Shown: positions 16,611 through 25,701, counted from the first letter of the stretch. The stretch is DNA of 64,000 bases from Sphingomonadaceae bacterium (GCA_947477745.1 CANJUF010000013.1:1-64000), one strand, 5' to 3'. Notes: generated by a model from the letters alone, not told the origin. Made by a program: numbers and translations.

Positions 16611-18139
16611 GCCCCGAGACCATCGCACAGGTGCTGAAGCAGCAGGCGGCGCTCGGCGACAAGGTGTTAGTCGTTATCGACGAGGACCGGCTGACTTACG
16701 CCGATGCCGAGGCCCGATCTCGCAAACTGGCCGCCGCGCTGATTGCGGCAGGCGCGGGGCGCGGCAGCCGCGTCGCCATGTTGATGGGCAACAGCTCGGA
16801 CTTCGCCGTTACATTCCTCGGTATTACCCGGATCGGTGCGGTCGCCTTGCCCTTCAGCACCATGTCGACAGCGCACGAACTGGCGGGAATGCTGGCGCGC
16901 GCGGACTGCGAATACCTGATCGCCGCCAAAGGCTATCGCGGGCGCGACTTTCGCGAGGTGCTGACGGAAGTGCTCGGACACGCCCCGGACGGGACCCAGA
17001 TGGTCCCGGAAATACCGACACTGCGCCGGGTCTGGTTCGGCGCCTCTTCGCTCGAATATCAGGATGCGCCCGATGCCCCGGTGCTCGCCGCCGACGCGCA
17101 GGTGACGCCCGCCGACACCTTGATGCTCGTCCACACCTCGGGCTCGACCAGCGCGCCCAAGGGCGTGATCCACACGCACGGACAGGTGATCCGCAACATG
17201 CGCCGCCAGAACGCGACGCGCCGCTATTCCAGTGACGAAGTGCTGTTCGCCAATGCCCCGTGGTTCTGGGTGGGGGGCCTCGCCTATTCGTTCCTCGCCA
17301 CGCTGGTCGCCGGTGCGCGGCTGCTGTGTTCATCTGCCCGGCCTGCCGACATGCTTGACCTGATCGAGCGCGAGCGGCCCAGCATGACCAACGGCGTCGC
17401 CTCGACCATGTTGGCGCTCGAACAGGACCCGAGCTTTGCCGGCCGCGACCTTTCGTTCATGCGGCGCGGCAACCTCTACCCGATCATGCCGCCCGAGGTT
17501 CGCCCCAAGGACCCCGAACTGCGCCACAACCTGCTCGGCATGACCGAGGCGGGCAGCGTCTGCATCGTCGGCGACAGCGAGGACGACTTGCCCGAGGCGA
17601 TGCGCGGCTCCTATGGCAAGCCGGTCGAAGGCGTGGACATCCGCATCGTCGATCCAGAAACCGGCCTTGACGGTGCCGAAGGCGAGCTGTGGCTGCGCGG
17701 CCCGAACGTGATGCAGGGCTATTACGGGCGCGAGCGGCACGAAACCTTCGATGCCGAGGGCTGGTATCACTCGGGCGACATGTTCACCATCGACGCGAAC
17801 GGCTACTGCTATTTCAAGGGCCGCACCGGGGACATCATCCGCACCAATGGCGCGCAGGTCTCCCCGCGCGAGGTCGAAGGCGTGCTCAGCGACGTGACCG
17901 GCGGTCGCACGGCCCTCGTCATCGGCGTTCCCGATCCGAAGCGCGGTCAGGCGGTAACAGCGATTCTGGTCGGCACCGAGCCGGTCGACGAAGCCGCGCT
18001 GACCGCCGCTCTGCGAGAACGGCTTTCACCTTACAAGGTGCCGCGCCGCTTCTTGACGATGGAGGAGAGCGAACTGCCAGTGTTGTCGAGCGGCAAGATC
18101 GACCTCAAGAAACTGGCGGAGATTGCCAGTGAGCGCTGA
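16607..18139 (+). CDS. Acyl-CoA ligase (AMP-dependent synthetase), second of three in tandem
   Basis: A 510-residue ANL enzyme, GTG 16607 in a GTGA overlap. It carries VHTSGSTSAPKGVIHTHG, LGMTEAG, YHSGDMFTID, a hinge with GRTGDIIRTNGAQVSPREVE and the C-terminal SSGKIDLKKL Lys. The segment PWFWVGGLAYSFLATLVAGA corresponds to LFWAGGFCTGLMSALNTGC in the next ligase, so the two look like diverged duplicates. The gene runs 11 bases into the next one. A ligase able to activate a related but different acid from its neighbour is the simplest reading. Confidence 0.88.
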   Translation: MSPETIAQVLKQQAALGDKVLVVIDEDRLTYADAEARSRKLAAALIAAGAGRGSRVAMLMGNSSDFAVTFLGITRIGAVALPFSTMSTAHELAGMLARADCEYLIAAKGYRGRDFREVLTEVLGHAPDGTQMVPEIPTLRRVWFGASSLEYQDAPDAPVLAADAQVTPADTLMLVHTSGSTSAPKGVIHTHGQVIRNMRRQNATRRYSSDEVLFANAPWFWVGGLAYSFLATLVAGARLLCSSARPADMLDLIERERPSMTNGVASTMLALEQDPSFAGRDLSFMRRGNLYPIMPPEVRPKDPELRHNLLGMTEAGSVCIVGDSEDDLPEAMRGSYGKPVEGVDIRIVDPETGLDGAEGELWLRGPNVMQGYYGRERHETFDAEGWYHSGDMFTIDANGYCYFKGRTGDIIRTNGAQVSPREVEGVLSDVTGGRTALVIGVPDPKRGQAVTAILVGTEPVDEAALTAALRERLSPYKVPRRFLTMEESELPVLSSGKIDLKKLAEIASER

Positions 18140-19658
18140 AACCGTTGCCGCATTGCTGTCCAGAAATGCTGCAGCACGCGGCGAAAATGCTGCAGTGGTC
18201 GATCCGCAGCATAAGATCACTTGGGCCGGGCTCGATCAGGCGAGCGCGGCTTGCGCTGCCTCTCTGGTCGAGGCGGGGGTAAACAAGCGGCACCGTGTCG
18301 GCCTGCTGATGGAAAACTGCGACGAATGGGCGATGTACGCCTGCGCGGTCATGCGCATCGGCGCTGTGCTGGTGCCGCTCTCGACCATGTTGCGCCTGCC
18401 CGAACTGGAGGCCCAACTTCGCATTGCCGGGGTGCGCCACCTGATTGCGCAGCCTGCGATCCGCGGGCGCGACCTTATTTCGGAATTGCAAACCCTTGAT
18501 CGCGATACGCTGCCTTCGCTGCGCAACATCTGGCCGAGCGACGAAACGTTTCCGCTCCCCTCGCCCGCAGCCGTCGCTGTGGCGAATGCCCTCACCGAAC
18601 GCCTGCTTCCCGCCGACGAGATGGCGGTCATCTTCACCTCGGGCAGCAGCGGCGATCCGAAGGGGGTGATCCACACCCACGGCGGCGCAATCCGCGCCAA
18701 TGCGAGCGGCAACGCGGCGCGCTGCATCGAGCCGGAATCGCGGCTCTACCTGCCGCTGCCGCTGTTCTGGGCGGGCGGTTTCTGCACCGGGCTGATGTCG
18801 GCGCTCAATACCGGCTGCACCCTGCTGACCGAGGCGGGAAGCGACGCCGGAGAGACGCTGGCGTTTCTTGCGCGCGAGCAGGTCACGCTGTTTCGCGGCT
18901 GGCCTGATCAGGCAGCGCGGCTCGCCGCACATCCCGATTTTGCCAGCACCGACCTTTCGTCTCTCCAGCCCGGCAGCCTCGATGCGATCATGCCGCATGA
19001 TGCGCCGCCGCCCGGCGCGCGCGCGCCGCTGCTCGGCATGACCGAGAGCTTTGGGCCATACTGCGGCTGGCCGCTGGACGAACTGCTGCCCGAGGGGAAG
19101 CACGGCAGCCTCGGCAAGCCCTTCGCTGGCGCGCTGCTACGCATCTGCGATCCCGATAGCGGCGCAGTGCTCGGCCCGGACGGGACCGGTGCGATCCAGA
19201 TCGGCGGGCCGAACGTGCTCAAAGGTATCTGCGGGCGTGAGCGCGAGGACACGTTCACCGCCGATGGCTGGTACGATACCGGCGACATGGGTCGCCTCGA
19301 TGCCGAGGGCTTCCTGTGGTTCGCAGGGCGCCGCGACGACATGGTCAAGATCGCGGGCGCGAGCGTCTATCCGGCGGAAACTGCCGCCGCACTCGAGAAA
19401 CTGCCCGGCGTGGAGCGTGCGGTGGTCTGCGATGTGAGCGTCGATGGCGAAACCAGATTGGGCGCGGCCGTGGCGGGCAAAGACCTGTCCGTTGCAAGCC
19501 TCGCCGCTGGCGCACGCGAAAGCCTCAGTCCGTTCAAGGTGCCGCGTCTGTGGCTACTGCTCGGCTCGGCGCATGAACTGCCGCGGCTGGTATCGGGCAA
19601 GGTCGACGTGGCGGCACTGCGCGAGATGATTTCGGCGAAGGGCGTGCGGGCGGATTGA
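18129..19658 (+). CDS. Acyl-CoA ligase (AMP-dependent synthetase), third of three in tandem
   Basis: A 509-residue ANL enzyme. GTG 18129 is preferred to TTG 18123 because it gives MSAETVAALL, matching the MSPETIAQVL start of the preceding ligase. Motifs are FTSGSSGDPKGVIHTHG, LGMTESFG, YDTGDMGRLD, GRRDDMVKIAGASVYPAE and VSGKVDVAAL. All catalytic segments are present. It is closest to the ligase just upstream, consistent with local duplication followed by divergence of the acyl pocket. It ends the plus-strand run that began at 12953; the next gene is on the opposite strand across a hairpin-rich gap. Confidence 0.87.
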   Translation: MSAETVAALLSRNAAARGENAAVVDPQHKITWAGLDQASAACAASLVEAGVNKRHRVGLLMENCDEWAMYACAVMRIGAVLVPLSTMLRLPELEAQLRIAGVRHLIAQPAIRGRDLISELQTLDRDTLPSLRNIWPSDETFPLPSPAAVAVANALTERLLPADEMAVIFTSGSSGDPKGVIHTHGGAIRANASGNAARCIEPESRLYLPLPLFWAGGFCTGLMSALNTGCTLLTEAGSDAGETLAFLAREQVTLFRGWPDQAARLAAHPDFASTDLSSLQPGSLDAIMPHDAPPPGARAPLLGMTESFGPYCGWPLDELLPEGKHGSLGKPFAGALLRICDPDSGAVLGPDGTGAIQIGGPNVLKGICGREREDTFTADGWYDTGDMGRLDAEGFLWFAGRRDDMVKIAGASVYPAETAAALEKLPGVERAVVCDVSVDGETRLGAAVAGKDLSVASLAAGARESLSPFKVPRLWLLLGSAHELPRLVSGKVDVAALREMISAKGVRAD

Positions 19659-19668
19659 GCCAATTCCT

Positions 19669-19809
19669 CCCCTCCCCTTCAGGGGAGGGGATCGAGGGGT
19701 GGGGTGATCGCTCGATGCACTACACACAAATCGCAATTGCCCACCCCGCTGCGACTACGCTCCACTTCGTGGAGCCAAGTCTCGCTGCCCCTCCCCTGAA
19801 GTGGAGGGG
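19669..19809. repeat. Intergenic inverted-repeat element with C/G-rich hairpin ends
   Basis: The left end CCCCTCCCC-ttca-GGGGAGGGG (19669-19690) is a perfect 9-bp hairpin. The right end has CCCCTCC (19788-19794) and GGAGGGG (19803-19809). Between them are complementary 'ggggtgggg' and 'cccaccccg' segments, so the whole element can fold on itself. It is noncoding, sits between convergent genes (ligase and crotonase), and may help terminate transcription from both sides. Confidence 0.65.
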
Positions 19810-19820
19810 AAACAGGACAG

Positions 19821-20606
19821 TTACCGCCCCTTGAACTGCGGCGCGCGGCGCTCTGCGAAGGCCCGCACGCCCTCCTTGAAGTCTTCGGTCGCGGTTGCGG
19901 CCTGCTGGCTCTCCGCCTCGGCTTGAAGCGAAGCCTCGAAGCTCGATTCGAGCGCGGCTCGCACCAGGCTCTTTATCAACGCCAAAGACTTTGTCGGCAT
20001 TCCCGCCAGTTTCACGGCCACTTCGCGCGCGCGTTCCATCAGCATGTCGTCGTCGACAACTTCGGTGACGAGGTTGCAGCGCTCGGCCTTCTCGGCGCTC
20101 ATCTTGCCGGTGAGCAGGGCCATCTCCAGCGCGCGCACCCGGCCTGCCGCCCGCGCCACCAGCCAGGTGCCGCCGACATCGGGCGTCAGGCCCAGATTGG
20201 CGAATGTGAAGACGAAGTTCGCGCTCCTGGCCGCGATGATGATGTCGCCCGCCAAGGCCAACGAGGCCCCCGCGCCGGCCGCAACGCCGTTCACCGCCGT
20301 GGCCACAGGCACCGGCGCATCGGCAAAGGCGCGCGCCAGCGGCTTGTAATAGGTTTCCATCATCCCGAGCACGTCGGCCTTGCCCTCGCCGACACCCGCG
20401 CCGCCCAGGTTCGCGCCCGCACAGAACCCCCGGCCCGCGCCGGTTACCAGCAGTGCGCGCGCGCCGGCCGCCACCTCGCCGTTCATGGCGGCGGCGATTT
20501 CCAGCGCCATGTCGGGAGTGAAAGCATTAAGCACCGAGGGCGCGTTCAGCGTCACGATCGAGACCGCACCTTCGCGTTCCACCAGCACATTTCCTGCATC
20601 GCTCAT
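19821..20606 (-). CDS. Crotonase-family isomerase, PaaG-like active site
   Basis: A 261-residue crotonase, ATG 20606. Motifs are VTLNAPSVLNAF, GFCAGANLGG and NGVAAGAGASLALAGD. Both hydratase glutamates are absent (Ser in GASLAL, Ala in TFANLGL), but the segment LGLTPDVGGTWLV carries the Asp that in PaaG-type enzymes does proton transfer during double-bond or ring isomerisation. An enoyl-CoA isomerase is therefore more likely than a hydratase. The start lies 16 bases downstream of operator-like site 3. The gene is divergent from an NTF2-like gene. Confidence 0.82.
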   Translation of the reverse strand: MSDAGNVLVEREGAVSIVTLNAPSVLNAFTPDMALEIAAAMNGEVAAGARALLVTGAGRGFCAGANLGGAGVGEGKADVLGMMETYYKPLARAFADAPVPVATAVNGVAAGAGASLALAGDIIIAARSANFVFTFANLGLTPDVGGTWLVARAAGRVRALEMALLTGKMSAEKAERCNLVTEVVDDDMLMERAREVAVKLAGMPTKSLALIKSLVRAALESSFEASLQAEAESQQAATATEDFKEGVRAFAERRAPQFKGR

Positions 20607-20621
20607 GGCCGCTATCCTCCC

Positions 20622-20636
20622 GCCAATTGTCTAACC
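20622..20636 (-). promoter_or_regulatory. Operator-like site GCCAATTGTCTAACC (site 3)
   Basis: An exact copy of site 1, in the same orientation and at a similar distance (16 bases) before a crotonase start. The 11-mer TTGTCTAACCA at 20628-20638 matches the FadR-subfamily consensus TNGTNNNACNA at every fixed position. It sits in the 99-base gap between divergent crotonase and NTF2-like genes, so it could control both. Confidence 0.62.
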
Positions 20637-20705
20637 AGTCCGCAGATGCAGCACTCGACAAGCGGTGTCCAGAGCGGCAGGAAGTGGGAACAGGGGAGGA
20701 CACCG

Positions 20706-21101
20706 ATGCCCGATTTCACCGCTGAAAGCCTGATAGCCGCGGAGCACGCGCGGCGCGCGGCAATCGTCGCGCTCGACCTCGATGTGCTCGAGGCGATGAC
20801 CGCCGACTGGTTCCACTATGCCCACATCTCGGGCCTGGTTGAAACGCGCGAGGAATACTTCGCGCGCACCCGCGCCAGTATCGGCTCGCCGGCGCGGATC
20901 GTGGCGACGAGCGCACACGACATATCGGTCGAACTTCGCAAGGGCTATGCGCTGATGACCGGAAAATCGCACCTCGACACCACCACGATGAAGTTCGATT
21001 CGCTGTTCCTGTCGGTCTGGGAACCGGGCGAGAACGGCTGGATGATCGCGGCCTATGCCTCGACGCCGGTGCACCTTCCCGCGTCGTTCCTGTCGGCCTG
21101 A
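20706..21101 (+). CDS. NTF2-like (SnoaL/DUF4440-type) protein
   Basis: A 131-residue protein starting at ATG 20706 after GGGGAGGA (20692-20699); the long upstream frame is a shadow of the opposite-strand crotonase. Its pattern (N-terminal helices with LIAAEHARRAAIVALD, then WFHYAHISG and a final strand WMIAAYAST) is that of a cone-shaped NTF2-fold domain. The family includes ketosteroid isomerase, SnoaL cyclases and small-molecule binding proteins. No diagnostic catalytic set can be assigned by eye. Its place opposite a crotonase suggests isomerase or hydratase-type work on a pathway intermediate. Confidence 0.7.
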   Translation: MPDFTAESLIAAEHARRAAIVALDLDVLEAMTADWFHYAHISGLVETREEYFARTRASIGSPARIVATSAHDISVELRKGYALMTGKSHLDTTTMKFDSLFLSVWEPGENGWMIAAYASTPVHLPASFLSA

Positions 21102-21119
21102 GCGCGGCGGACCGCCGAT

Positions 21120-21896
21120 CTAGCCCCCGAACGGCGGCTGGGTCAGGATGGTGTGCGGGCGCGATTCGCTGCGCTTCCACAGCCGCTTCAGCACGGCCAC
21201 TGCCTCGTCCGGCGCTTCATAGGGCCAGAAGTGGTCGGCAGGCACCGTGTTGAACTCCGCCCCGATCCGGTTCGCCATCCGGCGGCCGAATTCGGTGGGC
21301 ACGACAAGGTCGTTCTCGCCCCAGATGAATGCAGTGGGAATGACGATGCGCGCCAGATCCTCGGCCCATTCGGTGCCGACGTTCACCGCCGAACGGTAAA
21401 GGCTCATGATCCGGTGGACGCTGCCGGGATAGGCGAAGGCATTGAGGCGCGCATCCTCGGGCGGAAAGCCCATGCGTTCGAGCATCGGGGCCATGTGCTG
21501 GCCGCCTTCGAGCGCATCGGAAATCTGCTCGCCCAGCCCCGGCTTCATCCACTCGGTCCACAGGTTGTGAAGCGGCCAGTGCGGATCGATCGGCGCGTTG
21601 CCGACCGCGAGCGAGCGCAGCAGTTCGGGCCGCAGCGTGGCTGCGCGCAGGGCGATCAGGCAGCCCCAGTCATGGCCGACCAAATGGACCGGCCCGCCGC
21701 GCGCGTGGAGACCTTCGAGTTGCCCGATCGCCCAGTCGACGTAGCTTTCCTTGACCGGGACCCAGCCTTCTGGCGGTTCGGCGGTGAAACCCGGAAGATC
21801 GGGCGCGAGCACCTCGTCCTCGCGGCCAATGCGGCTGAGGATCGGCTGCCACAGCCGGGCGGTGGCGGGGACGCCGTGAATGAAGAGAACGGGCAT
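21120..21896 (-). CDS. Alpha/beta hydrolase with Asp nucleophile (epoxide hydrolase/haloalkane dehalogenase-like)
   Basis: A 258-residue hydrolase starting at ATG 21896, sharing one base with the upstream SDR stop (ATGA). The oxyanion loop is HGVPATARLW. The nucleophile elbow GHDWG puts Asp76 where esterases have Ser, which is characteristic of epoxide hydrolases and dehalogenases. A catalytic His at about 222 (PADHFWPYE) and an acid in GENDLVVP are present. Hydrolysis of an epoxide is plausible in a pathway with a P450 or other monooxygenases, but a C-C or ester hydrolase cannot be excluded. Confidence 0.8.
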   Translation of the reverse strand: MPVLFIHGVPATARLWQPILSRIGREDEVLAPDLPGFTAEPPEGWVPVKESYVDWAIGQLEGLHARGGPVHLVGHDWGCLIALRAATLRPELLRSLAVGNAPIDPHWPLHNLWTEWMKPGLGEQISDALEGGQHMAPMLERMGFPPEDARLNAFAYPGSVHRIMSLYRSAVNVGTEWAEDLARIVIPTAFIWGENDLVVPTEFGRRMANRIGAEFNTVPADHFWPYEAPDEAVAVLKRLWKRSESRPHTILTQPPFGG

Positions 21897-22639
21897 CAGC
21901 GGTAAGCCCAGCCGCCATCGACGGTCAGCGTGTCGCCGGTGATGTAGCTCGATTCGTCCGAGGTGAGGAACAGCATCGCCTTGACCACGTCCTCCGCCTT
22001 GCCCAGCCGCTTCAATGCAGGCGTTTCGATCAGCCGGTCGCGCGAGGTTGCCAGCAGGTCGGTGACCATGTCGGTGGGGATCGTGCCCGGGCAAACAGTG
22101 TTCACCCGGATGTCCGGCCCCAGTTCGGCGGCGAGGGAATTGCTAAGCATGATGACGCCCGCCTTCGAAACGGCATAGGCAGTGGTCGTCGGCGCAGGAC
22201 GGAGCCCGCCGATCGAGGAGATGTTGACCATGGTCCCGCCGCCCGCACGGCGCATCGCCGGCGCGAGCTTCTGACACATCAGCATGGTGCCGGTGAGGTT
22301 GACGTCGAGCACGCGCTGCCATTCGGCCAGCGAGGTTTCCATCAGCGGCTTCATGATGAGGATGCCCGCCGCGTTGATCAGGCCATCGACGCCGCCCATC
22401 GCGCTTTCAGCGTCGCCGCAGAAGCGTTGCACATCGGCCTCGTCGGAAACGTCGCAGCCCGCACCGAACTGGCCGAGCCGGTCGGCATTGGCACGCACGG
22501 CCTGCTCGTCGCGGTCGCACAGCGCCAGCTTCGCGCCTTCGGCGGCGAATATCTCGGCGGTGGCAAGTCCCATGCCCCGCGCCGCGCCGGTGACGACGAT
22601 GCGGCGCCCCTCCAGTCTGCCCGATCCCTGCCCAGCCAT
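21896..22639 (-). CDS. Short-chain dehydrogenase/reductase (SDR)
   Basis: A 247-residue classical SDR. ATG 22639 is chosen because AAGGAGAG precedes it and the protein then starts MAGQGSGRLEGRRIVVTG. The cofactor loop TGAARGMG, Asp after strand 2 (LCDRDE, suggesting NAD), NAAG, ISSIGG and YAVSK are all present. The C-terminus TLTVDGGWAYR is typical. It overlaps the alpha/beta hydrolase gene by one base, so the two are cotranslated. One attractive reading is hydrolysis to a diol or alcohol followed by oxidation. Confidence 0.86.
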   Translation of the reverse strand: MAGQGSGRLEGRRIVVTGAARGMGLATAEIFAAEGAKLALCDRDEQAVRANADRLGQFGAGCDVSDEADVQRFCGDAESAMGGVDGLINAAGILIMKPLMETSLAEWQRVLDVNLTGTMLMCQKLAPAMRRAGGGTMVNISSIGGLRPAPTTTAYAVSKAGVIMLSNSLAAELGPDIRVNTVCPGTIPTDMVTDLLATSRDRLIETPALKRLGKAEDVVKAMLFLTSDESSYITGDTLTVDGGWAYR

Positions 22640-22764
22640 GCCTTGCTCTCCTTGTTGTTTGTTGCAGGCTATGGCGCGCTCTTGCGCCGAATCAAAGCCC
22701 AAACCCGCGCTTGCATCGAACCGCGTTATGCCGGACAACTGACCTCATACCGAGGAGAAGAGCC

Positions 22765-23988
22765 ATGAATACGCAGGTGCTGGAACGCCCGCAGGCCAAG
22801 ACCTGGCAGGGCCTGAAAGTCATCGATGTCGACACCCACTGGAGCGAGCCGGAGGATCTGTGGACCAGCCGCGCGCCCGCGAAGTGGAAGGACCGCGTGC
22901 CGCAGAAGCGGCGCGATGCCAGCGGCGAGATGATGTGGACCATCGATGGCGACATCTCGATGGGTCTTGGCTCCGCCGCCAGCGTCATCCACGATAGCGG
23001 GCGCAAGGCCGTTGGCACTGAATTCACCAAGTGGGGCGTCAACGAGGTACATCCCGCCTGCTCGCAGCTTGGCCCGCGGCTCGACGTGATGGACGAGCAG
23101 GGCATCTGGGCGCACGTGCTCTATCCCAATGTCATGGGTTTCGGCGGTCAGGGCCGCCTCACCGCCGAGGGCAATCGCTCGGCCACGGTCGACGAGGAAC
23201 TACGGTTGATCTCGACCCAGATCTACAACGACGCCGGTGCGGAAATGCAGGCGCAGTCGGGCGGGCGGATGCTGCCGCAGGCGCTGCTGCCGTGGTGGGA
23301 CATCAAGCTGGCGGTGGCCGAAGCCGAACGCTGCTTCGCCATGGGCATGACCGGGGTGAACATAAATTCCGATCCCCATCTCAACGGTATGGTGGACCTG
23401 TCGGAGGATTACTGGACCCCGCTTTGGGAGCTGTGCAGCGACAAGGGCGCGCCGATCAACTTCCACATCGGCGCGAGCGATTCGTCGTCAAGCTGGTTCG
23501 GCAAATCGCCCTGGCCTTCCTTCGATAGTGCCCAGAAGCTGGCGATGGGCTCGGCTATGATGTTCATCGCCAACAGCCAGGTGGTCAGCAACATCATCAT
23601 ATCGGGGCTGCTCGAACGCTTCCCGAAGCTGAAGTTCGTTTCGGTCGAAAGCGGCGTGGGCTGGCTGCCGTTCATGCTTGAAGCGCTCGAATACCAGATC
23701 AGCGAGGCTGGTGCTAACATTGACGGGCGCTATTCGATGACCCCGCTCGAATACTTCCGGCGCAACATCTTCTCGTGCTTCTGGTTCGAGAGCCAGGACT
23801 TTGCTCACGTCGCGCGCAAACTGGGCGTGGACAACGTGATGTTCGAAAGCGATTTCCCGCATCCGACCTGCCTCTATCCCGATCCGCTGGCTTCTGCGCA
23901 CAAGTCGCTCGAGGGCTTCACCGATGAGGAAAAGGTCAAGGTGCTGAGCAGCAATGCGGCGCGGTGCTACAATCTTGATCTGGGCTGA
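22765..23988 (+). CDS. Amidohydrolase-2 family hydrolase/decarboxylase (paralogue A)
   Basis: A 407-residue protein, ATG 22765 after CGAGGAGAAGAG. It belongs to a trio with the products of 39809 and 42799, all sharing DxDTHxxE at the N-terminus (here DVDTHWSEPEDLW, His25), DLWTSRA, a GFGGQ or GFGNQ turn, FHIGAS or similar (mid His) and ESDFPHP or TDFPHP (Asp363 here). The metal ligands are intact. Proteins of this subgroup are abundant in sphingomonads and actinobacteria degrading complex organics, generally without assigned substrates. It is followed 14 bases later by a zinc-type alcohol dehydrogenase gene, likely cotranscribed. Confidence 0.82.
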   Translation: MNTQVLERPQAKTWQGLKVIDVDTHWSEPEDLWTSRAPAKWKDRVPQKRRDASGEMMWTIDGDISMGLGSAASVIHDSGRKAVGTEFTKWGVNEVHPACSQLGPRLDVMDEQGIWAHVLYPNVMGFGGQGRLTAEGNRSATVDEELRLISTQIYNDAGAEMQAQSGGRMLPQALLPWWDIKLAVAEAERCFAMGMTGVNINSDPHLNGMVDLSEDYWTPLWELCSDKGAPINFHIGASDSSSSWFGKSPWPSFDSAQKLAMGSAMMFIANSQVVSNIIISGLLERFPKLKFVSVESGVGWLPFMLEALEYQISEAGANIDGRYSMTPLEYFRRNIFSCFWFESQDFAHVARKLGVDNVMFESDFPHPTCLYPDPLASAHKSLEGFTDEEKVKVLSSNAARCYNLDLG

Positions 23989-24002
23989 AGGGGGCTCTCA
24001 TT

Positions 24003-25046
24003 ATGAAAGCCGCAATCCTGCAGGACGGCAAGATCTCGGTCGGAGACCTGCCCGATCCCACGCCGGGGCCGGGCCAGGTCCTCGTTCGCACCCGCCGCTG
24101 CGGCCTGTGCGCTTCCGACGCGCACTTCCTGTGCTCGGGCCATTCGGTGGTGGAGAAATCGCGCGAATTCGGAATGCCCTATGGCAGCGTCGACATGACC
24201 AAGCCGATCGTCATGGGCCATGAATTCGTCGCCGAGATCGTCGAGTACGGACCCGCGACGCAGCGCCTGATCAAGCCGGGCCGCCGCGTGACCGCCTCGC
24301 CGATCGGGCTGATGGGGCCGGACAAGTCGCAGGTCGCCATTGTCGGCTACCAGAACGAGTTCCCGGGCGGATTCGGCGAGTTGATGGTGCTCGAGGAACC
24401 GTTCCTGCTCGAAGTGCCCGACGACATCAACGACGAGGTCGCCGCCATCATCGAGGCCCTGGCGGTCGGCGTCGAACACGCCCATGTCGGCAATCCCCAG
24501 CCCGGCGACGTGCCGCTGGTGGTGGGTTGCGGCGCGATCGGGCTTGCGGTCATCGCTTCGCTCAAGCTGCGCGGCATCGCCCCGATCGTCGCCACCGACT
24601 TCGATCCGGGACGGCGCGCGCTGGCGCTCAAGCTGGGAGCCGACGCGGTTTTCGATCCGCGCGAGCTATCAAGCTTTGGCCCGATGAGCGACATCGGCGG
24701 ACGCACGCCCAACCTGATTTACGAATGCGTCGGCAAGCAGGGCATCATGAACGACATCGTCACCAAGGCGGCGGACGGTGCGACGATCGTGATCGGCGGC
24801 TTCTGTCTCGACCCCGAACAGATCTACGTTCCGGTCGCGCAGATGAAGGCGCTGACCATGAAGTTCGCGCGCGGCGACGGTCCGGAGGAAATGAAGATCG
24901 CGCTCGACGCCATCGCCGAAGGCAAGGTCGACATGCAGCCGCTGCTCGGCGAAACCATCGGCCTGGGCGAGGTGGAGAAATCGCTTCTGGCGATGTCCGA
25001 TCCCTCGACGCCGGTGCGTGTCGTCGTCGATCCGAGCAGGATGTGA
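24003..25046 (+). CDS. Zinc-dependent medium-chain alcohol dehydrogenase
   Basis: A 347-residue MDR enzyme, ATG 24003. Catalytic zinc ligands are recognisable: Cys36 in CGLCASDAH, the GHE motif at 72-74, and later Cys/Glu residues. The Rossmann loop is VGCGAIGLA, with Asp in ATDFDPGR suggesting NAD+. The four-cysteine structural zinc lobe found in many ADHs is absent. It probably oxidises an alcohol or a hydroxy-acid intermediate. It is flanked by an amidohydrolase (upstream) and an EthD protein (10 bases downstream), all in one direction. Confidence 0.85.
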   Translation: MKAAILQDGKISVGDLPDPTPGPGQVLVRTRRCGLCASDAHFLCSGHSVVEKSREFGMPYGSVDMTKPIVMGHEFVAEIVEYGPATQRLIKPGRRVTASPIGLMGPDKSQVAIVGYQNEFPGGFGELMVLEEPFLLEVPDDINDEVAAIIEALAVGVEHAHVGNPQPGDVPLVVGCGAIGLAVIASLKLRGIAPIVATDFDPGRRALALKLGADAVFDPRELSSFGPMSDIGGRTPNLIYECVGKQGIMNDIVTKAADGATIVIGGFCLDPEQIYVPVAQMKALTMKFARGDGPEEMKIALDAIAEGKVDMQPLLGETIGLGEVEKSLLAMSDPSTPVRVVVDPSRM

Positions 25047-25056
25047 GGAGCCTGGC

Positions 25057-25701
25057 ATGATCAAGCTGATCTATCTGGCAAAGCGCAAGCCCGGCTTCAC
25101 GCCCGACGAGTTTACCCGCCGCTGGCGGATGCACGGCGCCAAAGGCATGTCGGTTTCGATGTGGCGCCACGCCGTGGGCTATGTCCAGGCCGAGCCGATC
25201 CGGCCCGCGCCTCTGCCCGGCGCCTGCGAAGACTATGACGCGGTCGCCTGCTACATGGTGCGCGACGATGCCTTCACCTCGCCGCCGATCCTGCCCGACG
25301 ATGCGGACGCCAACGAGCTGATGGCGCGCGACGAGCTGGAAACCTTCTCAGGCCCGATCATGCCGGTGGCCATGTTCGTGAACGAGGACGTGATGAAGGC
25401 AGGGGTGCTGGGCGGCACGAGCGCCTATCTGTTCTTCAGCGACGCTGGAGCGGCGCGCGAGATCGCGCATCGCTCGGAAGGCGCACCCGGCATTAATCGC
25501 CTGATCCTCAATGTTAAACGCACCGATGAGGCGCTTGGCTCGCTGCAAGGCGGCCTTCCCTATGCGGCCGTGGTCGAGGTGTCGGCGGCGGACCTGCCTG
25601 CGTTGCGCGAAGTCATCGCCCATGCTGGCGAAGGAGTCCTGCAAGCGGCAGACGTCGCCATGGTCACGCGTGAAGCGGTACTGTGGGACCGGATGGGGTA
25701 G
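25057..25701 (+). CDS. EthD-domain protein
   Basis: A 214-residue protein. ATG 25057 is chosen because TGAGGAG lies just upstream and the protein then begins MIKLIYLAKRKPGFTPDEF, the standard EthD start. The dimeric alpha/beta-barrel signature continues with WRMHGAKG and HAVGYVQ. EthD-like proteins accompany oxygenases or act as small ring-modifying enzymes, and most are uncharacterised. Its length (about twice a single EthD domain) suggests two fused ferredoxin-like halves (second half from about residue 120). Likely in one transcript with the alcohol dehydrogenase. Confidence 0.75.
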   Translation: MIKLIYLAKRKPGFTPDEFTRRWRMHGAKGMSVSMWRHAVGYVQAEPIRPAPLPGACEDYDAVACYMVRDDAFTSPPILPDDADANELMARDELETFSGPIMPVAMFVNEDVMKAGVLGGTSAYLFFSDAGAAREIAHRSEGAPGINRLILNVKRTDEALGSLQGGLPYAAVVEVSAADLPALREVIAHAGEGVLQAADVAMVTREAVLWDRMG

